A stretch of DNA of 64,000 nt from Rhodopseudomonas palustris JSC-3b (GCA_000504425.1 KI632513.1:3579974-3643973), one strand, 5' to 3'; counted from the stretch's first letter, positions 36,975 to 46,097 are shown. Numbers and translations: made by a program. Notes: generated by a model not told the origin, from the sequence alone.

Positions 36975-37562
36975 CTATGCGCTTTCCGCGCTGCGCGGCG
37001 GCGGCGCCAGCGACAGCAGCGCGTCGAACAGCGTCACGCTGCGCCCGGCCGAGGCCCCTTCCAGCGCCAGCAGCCGCGACCGCGTGACGATGCCGCCAAA
37101 GGTCGGTGCGCCGCTGGTTTCGCCGGGGCTGGGCACGGCGCGGTGGCACGGCACCAGCACCGGAAACGGGTTGCGGCTGATCGCCTGTTTGACCGAATGG
37201 ATGACGCCGCTCATGCCGAGCCGGCTGGCGATTTCGTCAAAGCTGATGGTCTCGCCGCGCGGCACACGCTGCAGCAGCTCATAGACTTTGCGGCTGAAGG
37301 GCGGCGCGGCGGTCATGTCGAGCTGCAGCCCTGCCGCTGCATGGCTCTGGCCGCGCAGCGCGCTGCTGATGGCATCGATCGCCGGCACAACTTCGGGGGG
37401 AGGGGGGCGCTCGCGCGCATCCGGAAAGCGGCGCAGCAGCTCGCGCCGCGCTTCGATCTCGCGCATCGCGGGGAGCTGCACGCCGATGACCCCGCTCTCG
37501 CTCCAGGCAATGCCACAGCGACCGAGCGACGTGTCGAACATTGCATAGGTGCGCCCCACCAT
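36975..37562 (-). CDS. ogt: Methylated-DNA--protein-cysteine methyltransferase
   Basis: A 195-residue repair protein that moves alkyl groups from O6-alkylguanine to its own cysteine. The active cysteine is C139 in LVPCHRAVPS; the DNA-binding helix shows ISFDEIASRLGM and VKQAISRNP with the arginine finger. The C-terminus is a little longer than E. coli Ogt. ATG at 37562 or 37541 are both possible. The last codons converge with the MATE gene 24 bp away. Confidence 0.92.
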   Translation of the reverse strand: MVGRTYAMFDTSLGRCGIAWSESGVIGVQLPAMREIEARRELLRRFPDARERPPPPEVVPAIDAISSALRGQSHAAAGLQLDMTAAPPFSRKVYELLQRVPRGETISFDEIASRLGMSGVIHSVKQAISRNPFPVLVPCHRAVPSPGETSGAPTFGGIVTRSRLLALEGASAGRSVTLFDALLSLAPPPRSAESA

Positions 37563-37771
37563 GGCTTGACTATAGCAACGGCTTGCAGGAGCGCATCCGT
37601 AAAATTGTCCGAAAATTGTCGAGATTTTGCTGTGCGCTGCGGTGGCGCGGCTTTGCTGCGCCGCAGAATGTCCGTGACACGAAAAAATGCCGCACAGGTG
37701 GTCGCATCGGCGTCGATCCGCTTGGCGACGCAGCCCTCATCGGCTATGTGAAGGACCGGCCACGCGCCGCT

Positions 37772-37845
37772 GCGGGCGTAGTTCAATGGTAGAACGGCAG
37801 CTTCCCAAGCTGCATACGAGGGTTCGATTCCCTTCGCCCGCTCCA
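37772..37845 (+). tRNA. tRNA-Gly (anticodon CCC)
   Basis: A full cloverleaf: acceptor GCGGGCG with CGCCCGC, D arm TAGTTCAATGGTAGAAC, anticodon stem GCAGC/GCTGC around loop TTCCCAA, T arm GGGTTCGATTCCC, discriminator T and encoded CCA. The anticodon CCC reads GGG glycine codons. Confidence 0.95.
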
Positions 37846-38021
37846 AATCTTTCCCGCTCTGTTTGAATGACCGCGCCTGCACGCCTTTGCGCCCCTCGCC
37901 GAGCGCAAGCGGTGCTTGTTCATCCACGCCCCAACGACGACGCACTCAAACGACGATGCCGGACGGCTCTCGCCATCCGGCATGTTGTGCGTGCTTGCCG
38001 CAGCGCGGGCGGCGAACGTGG

Positions 38022-38528
38022 CTAGCTGCGCGATTTGATCAGCACCGGCAGTCCGAGCGCGGTCGAGAACGGCGCCGGGTTGTCGATCAGCGTCGCCGAA
38101 GCATTCTGGTTCTTCGACAGCGACGAGAACGGCTTTGCGCGCAGCAGCAGCGGGAAGCCGGATACGAAAGTGTTGGAGTCGATCAGCGTCGGCAGGCCGA
38201 GCCATTCCGACGTGGTCTTCGGCCCGAGCAACAGCGGCGCGCCGCTCAGCCGGGTGGACGAACTGATCGTTGCACCATTGCCGGCATGGCCATTGGCGGC
38301 GCCATTGCTTGCGCGCGGCGCTGCGCCATTGCTGGGCTTGCTGCCCGGCGCTCGCGACAAAATCGCTTCGGCCCGCGAGCCCATGCCGAATGGCGGTTCG
38401 ACGGCAACGATCGTGCCGCCATTGCCATCGGACACCTGTTCGACATTCGTGAAATTGGCAGCCTTCAATTCACTAACCGCCGCGCTGGCGGCCTTGGGAT
38501 TGTCAAAGCTGCGGATGATCTGCGCCAT
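38022..38528 (-). CDS. Hypothetical protein with internal repeats, stress-type N-terminus
   Basis: A 168-residue protein. The N-terminal 60 residues (IRSFDNPKAASAAVSELKAA, NFTNVEQVSD) resemble the alpha-beta domain of general-stress 17M/YflT-like proteins, which is inference. A glycine/asparagine/alanine linker (about 63-88) follows, then repeated short motifs: SGAPLLLGPK and SGFPLLLRAK, and LGLPTLID and LGLPVLIK with ATLIDN between. Start ATG at 38528 has AAGGAGT upstream. It lies near PRC-barrel and GH13 genes that look stress-linked. Confidence 0.75.
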   Translation of the reverse strand: MAQIIRSFDNPKAASAAVSELKAANFTNVEQVSDGNGGTIVAVEPPFGMGSRAEAILSRAPGSKPSNGAAPRASNGAANGHAGNGATISSSTRLSGAPLLLGPKTTSEWLGLPTLIDSNTFVSGFPLLLRAKPFSSLSKNQNASATLIDNPAPFSTALGLPVLIKSRS

Positions 38529-38798
38529 TGCCCATCAACTCCTTTATCGATCGGCCGGACCTCCTTGAGATCCGAATCATGTTTCCGTTGGGAGAGAGTC
38601 CCACTGTTAATTGACATTGGTGTGGACAGTTCCGAACTCACGTCGTTGTCATCATTCCGTGAAAAAGCTTGAGCAGCATGGTTGTTGCGGGCGTTGGCGC
38701 TGGTCGGCGACGTTGTGTCGCGGCGGAGAGTACGCTCGCGTCACGCGCCGTCAGCGGAACCGCCACAGCCGCGCCGTGTTGCCATGCTGGGATCAGCC

Positions 38799-40415
38799 AT
38801 GAATGATCAAGCCGACATGATCTGGTGGAAGACGGGGGTGATCTATCAGATCTATCCGCGCTCGTTTCAGGACAGTGACGGCGATGGCGTCGGCGATTTG
38901 CGCGGCATTAAGCGTCGGCTGCCTTATCTGCGCGAGCTTGGCGTCGATGCGATCTGGCTGTCGCCGATCTTTGCCTCGCCGATGGCCGATTTCGGCTACG
39001 ACATCTCAGATTACACCGCGATCGATCCGTTGTTCGGCACCATGGAAGATTTCGATGCGCTGCTTGAGGCAGCCCATGAGCAAGGCTTGAAACTGCTGCT
39101 CGATCTCGTGCCGAACCATACGTCCGATCAGCATCCTTGGTTTGTCGAGAGCCGCTCGTCGCGCGACAATGCCAAGCGCGATTGGTATCTGTGGCGCGAT
39201 CCGGCGCCGGATGGCGGGCCGCCCAATAATTGGCTGTCGGAATTCGGCGGCAGCGCCTGGCACCACGATCAGGCGACCGGGCAATATTATTATCACGCCT
39301 TTCTGGCGCAGCAGCCCGATCTCAATTGGCGCCATCCGCAGGTGCGTGCTGCGATCTACGAGATGATGCGGTTCTGGCTGCGCAAGGGCGTCGATGGCTT
39401 TCGCGTCGATGTGCTCTGGCATCTGATCAAGGACAGCCAGTTCCGCGATAATCCGCCCAATCCGGACTATCAGCCGGGGCGGCCGCCCCATGAGCAGCTG
39501 CAGCCGCTGTATTCAGCCGATCAGCCCGAAGTGCAGCAAGTGGTCGCCGAGCTGCGCGCCGTGGTCGATGAATTCGCCGATCGGCTGTTGATCGGCGAAA
39601 TCTATCTGCCGCTCGAACGGCTGGTCGCTTACTACGGCATCGATCTCAGCGGTGCCCATCTGCCGTTCAATTTCGCGCTGTTATCGGCGCCGTGGCATGC
39701 GCGCGCGCTGGCCGAGCTGATCGATCGCTATGAGGCGGTGTTGCCGCAGGGCGCCTGGCCGAACTGGGTGCTCGGCAATCACGACCGGCCAAGGGTGGCA
39801 AGCCGGGTCGGCGCGGCGCAGGCGCGGGTGGCGGCGATGCTGCTGCTGACGCTGCGCGGCACGCCGACTATCTATTACGGCGATGAGATTGGCTTGCGCC
39901 AATTGCCAATCGCGCCGGATCAGGTGCGCGATCCATTCGAGAAAAACGTCCCGGGCGTCGGCGTCGGCCGCGATGGCTGCCGCACGCCGATGCAATGGGA
40001 CGCATCGCCCTTTGCCGGGTTTTCGACGGTTGCGCCCTGGTTGCCGCTCGCCGACGATTATGCTCAGGACAATGTCGTCAACCTGTCGGCCGCCGACACG
40101 TCGCTGCTCAGCCTGTACCGCGCGCTGATTGCGCTGCGCCGCCGGCAGCCCGCGTTGCAGCTTGGTGATTATCAGCCGCTGGCCGCGCAGGGCGATGTGC
40201 TGCTGTTCCGCCGGGTCGGCTGCGGATCGTCGCTGCTGATCGCGCTCAATCTCGGCGCTGCGCCGGTCGCAGTGCTGTCGGAGCAGTTCAGCCTCGACGG
40301 CGAAATCCTGCTCTCGACCTTCATGGACCGCGCCGGCGAGCGCGTCGGCGCCACGCTCGACCTGCGCGGCGATGAGGGCGTGGTGATCGGTCCGGTGCCC
40401 GATCCGATTGTCTAG
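38799..40415 (+). CDS. Alpha-glucosidase, glycoside hydrolase family 13
   Basis: A 538-residue soluble enzyme with the GH13 barrel: YQIYPRSFQDSDGDGVGDL at about 16-34, DLVPNHTS, catalytic D204 in GFRVDVLWH, acid/base E267 in LIGEIYLP and D329 in GNHDRPR. It should hydrolyse alpha-glucosidic bonds in short oligosaccharides or sucrose-like sugars; no signal peptide, so cytosolic. Length and motifs fit oligo-1,6-glucosidase/maltase types. ATG at 38799 is the first before the family-like MIWWKTGVIYQ; an ATG at 38784 is also in frame. Confidence 0.9.
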   Translation: MNDQADMIWWKTGVIYQIYPRSFQDSDGDGVGDLRGIKRRLPYLRELGVDAIWLSPIFASPMADFGYDISDYTAIDPLFGTMEDFDALLEAAHEQGLKLLLDLVPNHTSDQHPWFVESRSSRDNAKRDWYLWRDPAPDGGPPNNWLSEFGGSAWHHDQATGQYYYHAFLAQQPDLNWRHPQVRAAIYEMMRFWLRKGVDGFRVDVLWHLIKDSQFRDNPPNPDYQPGRPPHEQLQPLYSADQPEVQQVVAELRAVVDEFADRLLIGEIYLPLERLVAYYGIDLSGAHLPFNFALLSAPWHARALAELIDRYEAVLPQGAWPNWVLGNHDRPRVASRVGAAQARVAAMLLLTLRGTPTIYYGDEIGLRQLPIAPDQVRDPFEKNVPGVGVGRDGCRTPMQWDASPFAGFSTVAPWLPLADDYAQDNVVNLSAADTSLLSLYRALIALRRRQPALQLGDYQPLAAQGDVLLFRRVGCGSSLLIALNLGAAPVAVLSEQFSLDGEILLSTFMDRAGERVGATLDLRGDEGVVIGPVPDPIV

Positions 40416-40424
40416 CCGCGGCGC

Positions 40425-40778
40425 TCAGGCCAGCGCCACGCCGTAATAATCGTCGATCTGGCGGCTGCCGCGCCAGTTGTAGTCGCCGTCCCGCGCGAAT
40501 TTCGGCGCCTGACGCAGCTGGTCATTGGTGATCATGGTCTGGTAGCCGCCCAGTTCGACATTGTATTTCAGCGACGGCCAGGGCAGCGGATAATGATCAT
40601 CGCCGATGCCGAGAAAGCCGCCAAAGCTCAGCACCGCATAGGACACCCGGCCGCTGATCTTCTCGATCATCACCCGTTCGATTGAACCGATCTTCTCGCC
40701 GTCCGGGCCATAGACCGCGGTGCCCTGCACTTTGTCGCTGCCGATCAGGTGACTGGTTTCGCTGGCGTCGGTGACCAT
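40425..40778 (-). CDS. PRC-barrel domain protein
   Basis: A 117-residue protein with one PRC-barrel domain: HLIGSDKVQGTAVYGPDGEK, IGSIERVMIEKISGRVSYAV, then FLGIGDDHYPLPWPSLKYN. PRC-barrels bind ligands or partners and are common in stress-induced small proteins of this group. AAGGGAG precedes the ATG at 40778. An EcfG-type promoter lies about 50 bp upstream, so it is probably part of the general stress regulon. Confidence 0.9.
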   Translation of the reverse strand: MVTDASETSHLIGSDKVQGTAVYGPDGEKIGSIERVMIEKISGRVSYAVLSFGGFLGIGDDHYPLPWPSLKYNVELGGYQTMITNDQLRQAPKFARDGDYNWRGSRQIDDYYGVALA

Positions 40779-41127
40779 CGCGCGCTCCCTTTACGCAAGT
40801 TTATACAATTTGTGTCGAATTGCTGATCCAACGAGGCCGAGCGAAAACCGTTCCGATCGGAGCCGTCTCCAGCGGTTCCAACGAACGCTAATAGCGCCGT
40901 CAGCGACGTGCTGATCGATCGAATTGGCGCGATCATGGAAAGTAACTGCTAACGATAAGCCGGCGCTAATCATAGTGCTGAGTTCGCGTGGCGCCCGGGA
41001 TTCTACGGGGAACGGAATTACGGTTTGGTTCACCAATGGGGTGCAGAGTTCGGCCCCTGAGCGGCGCGATCTTGATCGAACGGGTCGATCGCGGCCGGCG
41101 ATGACAAGGCATATTGGGACAGCGTCA
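40779..41127. other. Divergent intergenic region
   Basis: 349 bp between the PRC-barrel gene and the receiver-domain gene. Apart from the EcfG promoter I see no gene, repeat or RNA. The upstream part of a longer in-frame reading of the receiver gene (from 40924) is not domain-like, so I do not count it. Confidence 0.6.
40830..40854 (-). promoter_or_regulatory. EcfG (general stress) promoter of the PRC-barrel gene
   Basis: On the minus strand GGAAC (40854-40850), a 16-base spacer, then CGTT (40833-40830), an exact match to the alphaproteobacterial EcfG consensus GGAAC-N16/17-CGTT. It would start transcription near 40823, about 45 bases before the gene. Confidence 0.75.
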
Positions 41128-41607
41128 ATGAGCTTGCGAGAAGTGGTTCAGCGTGCGGCGGAAGCCCTTGCTCCATTCCAACGCATCCGCCAGGACAAGG
41201 AGCCGCAGATTCTGGTGATCGATAACGACGAGATCCACCGCAGCATTATCAGCAAGGTGGCGGCGCGGGCCGGGTTTCTGCCGGTGCAGGCCAGCGATTG
41301 CGGCAATGTGGTCCGTCAGACACTGCTCAATGAATTCGACTGTGCCACGCTCGACATGTCGCTCGGCGAGCGTGAGGGCGCCGAAGTGCTGCTGCATTTT
41401 TCGATCTGCAAGTTCCAAGCGCCGGTGCAGATTCTCAGCGGTGCCGATGCCGAGGTCACGGCCAGGGGCTATGAACTTGGCCGCTCGCTCGGACTGACCA
41501 TGCTGGAACCGCTCACCAAGCCAGTCGAGCTTGGCGTGCTGCGCGAGCGGCTTGGCGGTGTCGCGCAGCATTGGCGGGAGCGCCGCGCGACCGCGACGGC
41601 AGCCTGA
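41128..41607 (+). CDS. Single-domain response regulator (receiver only)
   Basis: A 159-residue receiver-type protein with an N-terminal helix (about 1-24) and a CheY-like fold: IDNDE for the acidic pocket, D76 in CATLDMSLGEREGAEVL, and K131 in EPLTKPVELGVL. No output domain. It probably works as a phosphotransfer sink or binds a partner. The start is uncertain: ATG at 41128 begins the compact protein; ATG at 41101 is in frame too. Confidence 0.75.
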   Translation: MSLREVVQRAAEALAPFQRIRQDKEPQILVIDNDEIHRSIISKVAARAGFLPVQASDCGNVVRQTLLNEFDCATLDMSLGEREGAEVLLHFSICKFQAPVQILSGADAEVTARGYELGRSLGLTMLEPLTKPVELGVLRERLGGVAQHWRERRATATAA

Positions 41608-41649
41608 GCTGGGCGCGAGGCCAGTCATGGATCGATCATTTGAAGCGGT

Positions 41650-41904
41650 ATGCCGCCCCATGACGATGCGTTGTGGTCTGCAATGAGGACCTTGATGCTG
41701 TGGAGGACGATGCGACATTCCGATCCGGAATGGTTCCATTTCGCGTTCCGCGGCGAAGTCTGTCTCGGCTCATTCGTGCTGATCGATGATCGGCTGATCA
41801 CCGTCACCGTCGCCGGTCATCGACGCACCATGGAACTCGGCAGCACGCCGCCGCTGGCGCTGGCCGAGCGGATTGCCGTCGAACTGCTCAGTACGCCCCA
41901 CTGA
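41650..41904 (+). CDS. Small hypothetical protein
   Basis: An 84-residue frame, less certain than its neighbours. The C-terminal part (FHFAFRGEVCLGSFVLIDDR, LITVTVAGHRRTMELGS) reads like a small beta-rich domain, which favours real coding. ATGs at 41683, 41695 and 41710 are other starts. It follows the receiver gene by 42 bp. I recognise no family. Confidence 0.45.
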   Translation: MPPHDDALWSAMRTLMLWRTMRHSDPEWFHFAFRGEVCLGSFVLIDDRLITVTVAGHRRTMELGSTPPLALAERIAVELLSTPH

Positions 41905-42009
41905 CCGGCTGCAGCGCCGCCGCGTGCACTGCGGCAACGATGCAAGGTGACCGCTCCCGCCATTTTGGTTAGTCTGACGGCTTCTGTGCGTTTTTGCTCT
42001 TGAGCCGCC

Positions 42010-42855
42010 ATGCTGCGATGTGTTGTTGCCATCGTTGCCGGGATGTTGGCGATGGTCGCACCGGCCGGTGCCCAGCGCGCGGCGCCGCTTGCGTCCGCGG
42101 CTGAGCCTGCGTCAGCCGGTAGCGCCTGCCTGGCGATGGCACAGGGTCCGCGCGCGATGCCGGCTAGCCTGCGCCGCACGGCAGGCGCCGCGGCCTCGGT
42201 CAGTATCAGCTATGCCGGGCACGCCACCTATTACATCGAAAGCCCGGACGGGGTGCGGATCGCCACCGATTATAGCGGCCGCTACACCATTGGACGGCGG
42301 CCGGATGTCGTGACCATGAACCGCGCGCACGCGACGCATTATTCGCTGGCGCCGGACCCCAATATCAAACATGTGCTGCATGGCTGGGGTGACGAGCGCG
42401 AGCCGGCACGCGTGCACCTGCAGATTGGCGATGTGCTGATCCGCAATGTCACCACCGATATCCGCCGCCATCAGTTCGACGGCTTTGACGCCGCGATGAT
42501 CAAGGATGGCAATTCGATCTTCATTTTCGAGATGGCGGGGCTGTGTATCGGCCATCTCGGCCATCTGCATCACAAGCTCGACGACAGTCATTTTGCGCAG
42601 ATCGGCCGGCTCGATGTGGTGATGGTGCCGATCGACGGCGGTTACACCATGTCGCTCGAGGGCATTTCGGAGATCACCAAGCGGCTGCGCGCCTCGGTGG
42701 TGCTGCCGATGCATCGCTTCATGACGCCGCTCGATGATTTCATGCAGCGCATTGGCCGTGATTTCGTGATCGAACAGCGCAGCGAGCGCACGCTTGAGCT
42801 ATCGCGCGACACGCTGCCGGCCGTGCCGACGGTGATCATTCTGGACGGGGTGTAA
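42010..42855 (+). CDS. Metallo-beta-lactamase-fold protein, exported
   Basis: A 281-residue protein with a signal peptide (about 1-21, ending APAGAQ). The MBL-fold pattern is seen in SISYAGHATYYIESPDGVRI, VTMNRAHATHYSLAPDPNIK, GLCIGHLGHLHHKLDD and VVLPMHRFM. It looks most like the UlaG/L-ascorbate-6-phosphate lactonase-like branch (MBL_B2), with a weak HxHxDH motif, so the metal site may be altered. Substrate unknown. A glycosylase gene ends 4 bp past its stop on the other strand. Confidence 0.75.
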   Translation: MLRCVVAIVAGMLAMVAPAGAQRAAPLASAAEPASAGSACLAMAQGPRAMPASLRRTAGAAASVSISYAGHATYYIESPDGVRIATDYSGRYTIGRRPDVVTMNRAHATHYSLAPDPNIKHVLHGWGDEREPARVHLQIGDVLIRNVTTDIRRHQFDGFDAAMIKDGNSIFIFEMAGLCIGHLGHLHHKLDDSHFAQIGRLDVVMVPIDGGYTMSLEGISEITKRLRASVVLPMHRFMTPLDDFMQRIGRDFVIEQRSERTLELSRDTLPAVPTVIILDGV

Positions 42856-42859
42856 GCGC

Positions 42860-43516
42860 TCAGCCCGCGCTCTGGCCGATCACGCCCTCGCGGCGTTTCA
42901 CGACATGATAATAGCCCCACCACAGATGCGCCGCGGCGCCGCGCAGCGGCCGCCACGGCTCGGCGAGCGGCATCATCTGTTTGGCGGTTGGGCGGGCCGG
43001 CAGCCCAAGACCGATGCGCATCGATTCCTGCAGCGCGAGATCGCCGGCCGGCCAGGCATCGCCATGGCCAAGGCAGAACAGCAGATAGAGGTCGGCGGTC
43101 CATGGCCCGATGCCGTGCAGCGCGGTCAGCGTGGCATGGGCGGCGTCGGCGTCCTGTTCGGCCAAGACCTCGAGATTGAGCCGTTCGGCCGCCAGCTCTT
43201 TGGCCAGGCTTTTCAGGGTCTTGATCTTGGCGACCGACAGGCCGAGCCGCGCCAGCCGGTCGGCGCGGGCCTTGCGGATCGCGTCGTGGTGGAACGGCTC
43301 CAACGCGGCCGACACCCGGCCCCAGATCGCTGCCGCTGAGGCGGTCGATAATTGCTGGCCGCAGATGATGGCGGCGAGCCCGGCAAAGCCCGGCTCGCGC
43401 CGCCGCAGCGCCGGCATGCCGGCGACCTCCAGCACCGGCCGCAGCCGCGGGTCCTGGCGCACCAGCGCGCGCACCGCGTCATCAAGCGCGGCCTGGCTCT
43501 CGAACTGTACGGTCAT
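42860..43516 (-). CDS. DNA-3-methyladenine glycosylase, AlkA type
   Basis: A 218-residue HhH-GPD repair glycosylase that removes alkylated bases. The helix-hairpin-helix LHGIGPWTADLYLLFCLGHG at about 133-152 is followed by catalytic D159 in WPAGDLALQ. The N-terminal AlkA domain is missing, as in the short MAG-type family. It runs convergent to the MBL-fold gene and divergent from gluQ. Confidence 0.9.
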   Translation of the reverse strand: MTVQFESQAALDDAVRALVRQDPRLRPVLEVAGMPALRRREPGFAGLAAIICGQQLSTASAAAIWGRVSAALEPFHHDAIRKARADRLARLGLSVAKIKTLKSLAKELAAERLNLEVLAEQDADAAHATLTALHGIGPWTADLYLLFCLGHGDAWPAGDLALQESMRIGLGLPARPTAKQMMPLAEPWRPLRGAAAHLWWGYYHVVKRREGVIGQSAG

Positions 43517-43637
43517 GGCATCTCGTTCCAGCGATTTGGCGGCCTTCAGGGCTTGACCCGTTTCCGCTTCTGGGGCCGTAAGCTCACGATCGAACCCGGC
43601 CCGGTCAAGGGCGGGCCTTCGTTGCGCCGAGTTGCAG

Positions 43638-44534
43638 ATGCCGCCACCCGTTTTCCGATTTGCCCCATCGCCGAACGGCCGGCTCCATCTCGGCCATGCC
43701 TATTCCGCGTTGCTCAATTTCGATCTGGCGCGGCGCAGCGGCGGGGTGTTCCTGCTGCGCATCGAGGATATCGACCAGACCCGTTGCCGGCCGGAATTCG
43801 AGGCCGCGATCTATGACGACCTCGCTTGGCTCGGCATCGAATGGCAGCAGCCGGTGCGCCGGCAGTCCGAGCATCTTGAGCTTTACCGGCAGGCGATCGA
43901 TCGGCTGGACGCCGCCGGGCTGCTGTACCCGGCCTTTGAAAGCCGCGCCGAAATCGCAAGGCTGGTCGCGGCGCGCGAGCGCGAGGCGCCCTGGCCGCGC
44001 GATCCCGATGGCGCGCCGCTTTATCCCGGCGCGGGGCGCACAATGAGCGCCGAGCAGCGCCGCTCGCGCATCGACGCCGGGGCGCCGTTCGCTCTGCGAC
44101 TTGACGTCGCGGCGGCGCAGCAGAGCGCTGGTTCGCTCGACTGGCAGGAGCTGGGCGCTGGCCCTGGCGGCGAGACCGGAACGGTGATCGCACAGCCGCA
44201 GCGCTGGGGCGATGTGGTGCTGGCCCGGAAGGAGATACCGACCAGCTATCACCTGTCGGTGGTGATCGATGACGCTTTGCAGGGCGTTACCGAGGTGGTG
44301 CGCGGTCAGGATCTGTTCTGGGCGACCAGCGTGCACCGGCTGTTGCAGCATTTGCTGGGGCTACCTACACCGCGCTACCGTCATCACAAGCTGGTGCTGG
44401 GTGACGATGGCCTGAAGCTGTCGAAATCCACCAAGGCCACCGCGCTGGCCGATTTGCGCGCGCAGGGCGCGACCCCGGCCGCCATCCGAAGCCAACTCGG
44501 CCTGCCGCCCGCGCTTGAAACTTGCGGAACTTGA
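43638..44534 (+). CDS. gluQ: Glutamyl-Q tRNA(Asp) synthetase
   Basis: A 298-residue protein with the catalytic core of glutamyl-tRNA synthetase but no anticodon-binding domain, which is the GluQ layout. The HIGH motif is GRLHLGHAYS, the E/R site is LRIEDIDQTR, and the KMSKS motif is KLSKS. It adds glutamate to queuosine in tRNA-Asp. ATG at 43638 gives MPPPVFRFAPSPNG; a TTG two codons earlier is possible. Confidence 0.93.
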   Translation: MPPPVFRFAPSPNGRLHLGHAYSALLNFDLARRSGGVFLLRIEDIDQTRCRPEFEAAIYDDLAWLGIEWQQPVRRQSEHLELYRQAIDRLDAAGLLYPAFESRAEIARLVAAREREAPWPRDPDGAPLYPGAGRTMSAEQRRSRIDAGAPFALRLDVAAAQQSAGSLDWQELGAGPGGETGTVIAQPQRWGDVVLARKEIPTSYHLSVVIDDALQGVTEVVRGQDLFWATSVHRLLQHLLGLPTPRYRHHKLVLGDDGLKLSKSTKATALADLRAQGATPAAIRSQLGLPPALETCGT

Positions 44535-44597
44535 GGTCGGCTCGCGCGTGACTCGCCAAGCGAGATCGGGCATGTTGCGTGGGTGGACGGGGGATTT

Positions 44598-46097
44598 ATG
44601 GCGGGGACATCACGCCAATTGCGTCGCGGCGGGCTGTCCGTCAAACGGACGGCGGTGAAGCGCGCGCGTAAGTCAGTAACCAAACAGGCGCCGCCTGCTG
44701 ATCAGGCGATCGAGCGCGCCGCAGCGGCGTCAGCGAACTTAAAATCCCGTCCTGCGAAATCAGCTCAAGCCCGAGCGACCAAAGCTGCAACGACCAAAGC
44801 CCCAACGACCAAGGCCAAAGCGCCCAACGTCAAAACGACCAACGTCAAAACGCCCAAAGTCAAATCCGCCAAGGTCAGAGCGGGCGCAGCCAAACCGGCC
44901 GCCACCAGACCCACCAAGGCCAATACCGCCAGCAAGGGCCGGGCGCGCAAACCGGCGCCGGGGCCAAGCGTGGTCGAAGCGGCGCTGGCGGCGTTTGCCC
45001 ATGAGGTGCGCACGCCGCTGACCGGCATTCTGGCGGTCAGCGATCTGCTCGCCACCTCCGATCTCGATGCCCGCGAGCGCCGCTGGGTCGATACCATCAA
45101 GGCCGGGGCTGAACATCTCGCAGGCCTCGCCACGCTGTTTGTCGATGCCGCGCGCAGCCATGCGTCCGGGCTCGGGCTGCGCCAGGATTTCTTCGATCTG
45201 CGGGCGCTCGCCCATCACGCCGGCGAGTCGCTGGCCGGGCGCGCGGCGGCCAAGGGCCTGCATGTCGCGGTCAATATCAGCGACAAGCTGCCGGCCTTTG
45301 TCGAGGGCGATGCCATCCGGCTGCGCGCCGCGCTGGAAAACCTGATCGATAATGCCGTGAAATTCACCGAGCACGGCAGCGTCAGCCTCAAAGTCTCGGC
45401 GGTGCGCGCGCCGCGCGGCCAGGTCGGCGTCGCCTTTGCGGTGTCGGATAGCGGCATCGGCTTGACGCTCACCGAGGTGAAGCGGCTGTTCCGGCCGTTC
45501 ACCCAGGCCAATGTCAGCATTGCGGCGCGGTTCGGCGGCGCCGGGCTCGGGCTGTCATCGGTGCGGCAGATCGCGCGGGCGATGGGCGGTGACGTCACCG
45601 TGGCGTCGCGCTCTCATGGCGGCACCACTTTTACCCTGACCGTGCAGTTGAAGCGCGCCAAGCCGGCGCCGACGGTCAGCGGCGGCGAACAATATGAGGC
45701 CGCGATTGCCACCGGGCCATTGCGGCTGCTCAGCGTCGAGGACAACCCGTTCGGCCGGGTGGTGCTCAATGCCGTGCTGTCCGAGCTTGGCCATCACACC
45801 GAATTTGTCGGCCGCGGCGAGGCGGCGCCGGCGCGCATCGAGCAGGGACAGTTCGACGCGGTGCTGATGGACATGGTGCTGCCCGGCATCGATGGCGTCG
45901 AAGCGATCCGCCGGATTCGCGCCTTGAAAGCGCCGGCCGGCCGGGTGCCGATCATCGGCCTGTCGGGCCGCAGCGAGGACGAGGCCGCTTCGCTTGCCGC
46001 CGGTGCCAATGCCTTTTTGCTTAAGCCGGTGTCTCCCCGGGCGCTCGCAACTGCACTGCTTGAAGTGAGACGCCCTTCGGCAGCCGCGAGCGCATGA
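44598..46097 (+). CDS. Hybrid histidine kinase with Lys/Ala-rich N-terminus
   Basis: A 499-residue protein. The first 110 residues are basic and repetitive, with many TK(A/V/T) and KVK units (residues about 55-100) like a histone-H1 tail. A dimerisation domain follows with H135 in FAHEVRTPLTGIL, then an ATPase domain with N box LENLIDNAVKFTEHG, SDSGIGL and GGAGLGLSSVRQ. A receiver domain has D425 in LMDMVLPGIDG. There is no membrane helix, so it is cytosolic. GTG at 44583 is an alternative start. The last 77 bp overlap the end of the opposing yihY-like gene. Confidence 0.88.
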   Translation: MAGTSRQLRRGGLSVKRTAVKRARKSVTKQAPPADQAIERAAAASANLKSRPAKSAQARATKAATTKAPTTKAKAPNVKTTNVKTPKVKSAKVRAGAAKPAATRPTKANTASKGRARKPAPGPSVVEAALAAFAHEVRTPLTGILAVSDLLATSDLDARERRWVDTIKAGAEHLAGLATLFVDAARSHASGLGLRQDFFDLRALAHHAGESLAGRAAAKGLHVAVNISDKLPAFVEGDAIRLRAALENLIDNAVKFTEHGSVSLKVSAVRAPRGQVGVAFAVSDSGIGLTLTEVKRLFRPFTQANVSIAARFGGAGLGLSSVRQIARAMGGDVTVASRSHGGTTFTLTVQLKRAKPAPTVSGGEQYEAAIATGPLRLLSVEDNPFGRVVLNAVLSELGHHTEFVGRGEAAPARIEQGQFDAVLMDMVLPGIDGVEAIRRIRALKAPAGRVPIIGLSGRSEDEAASLAAGANAFLLKPVSPRALATALLEVRRPSAAASA

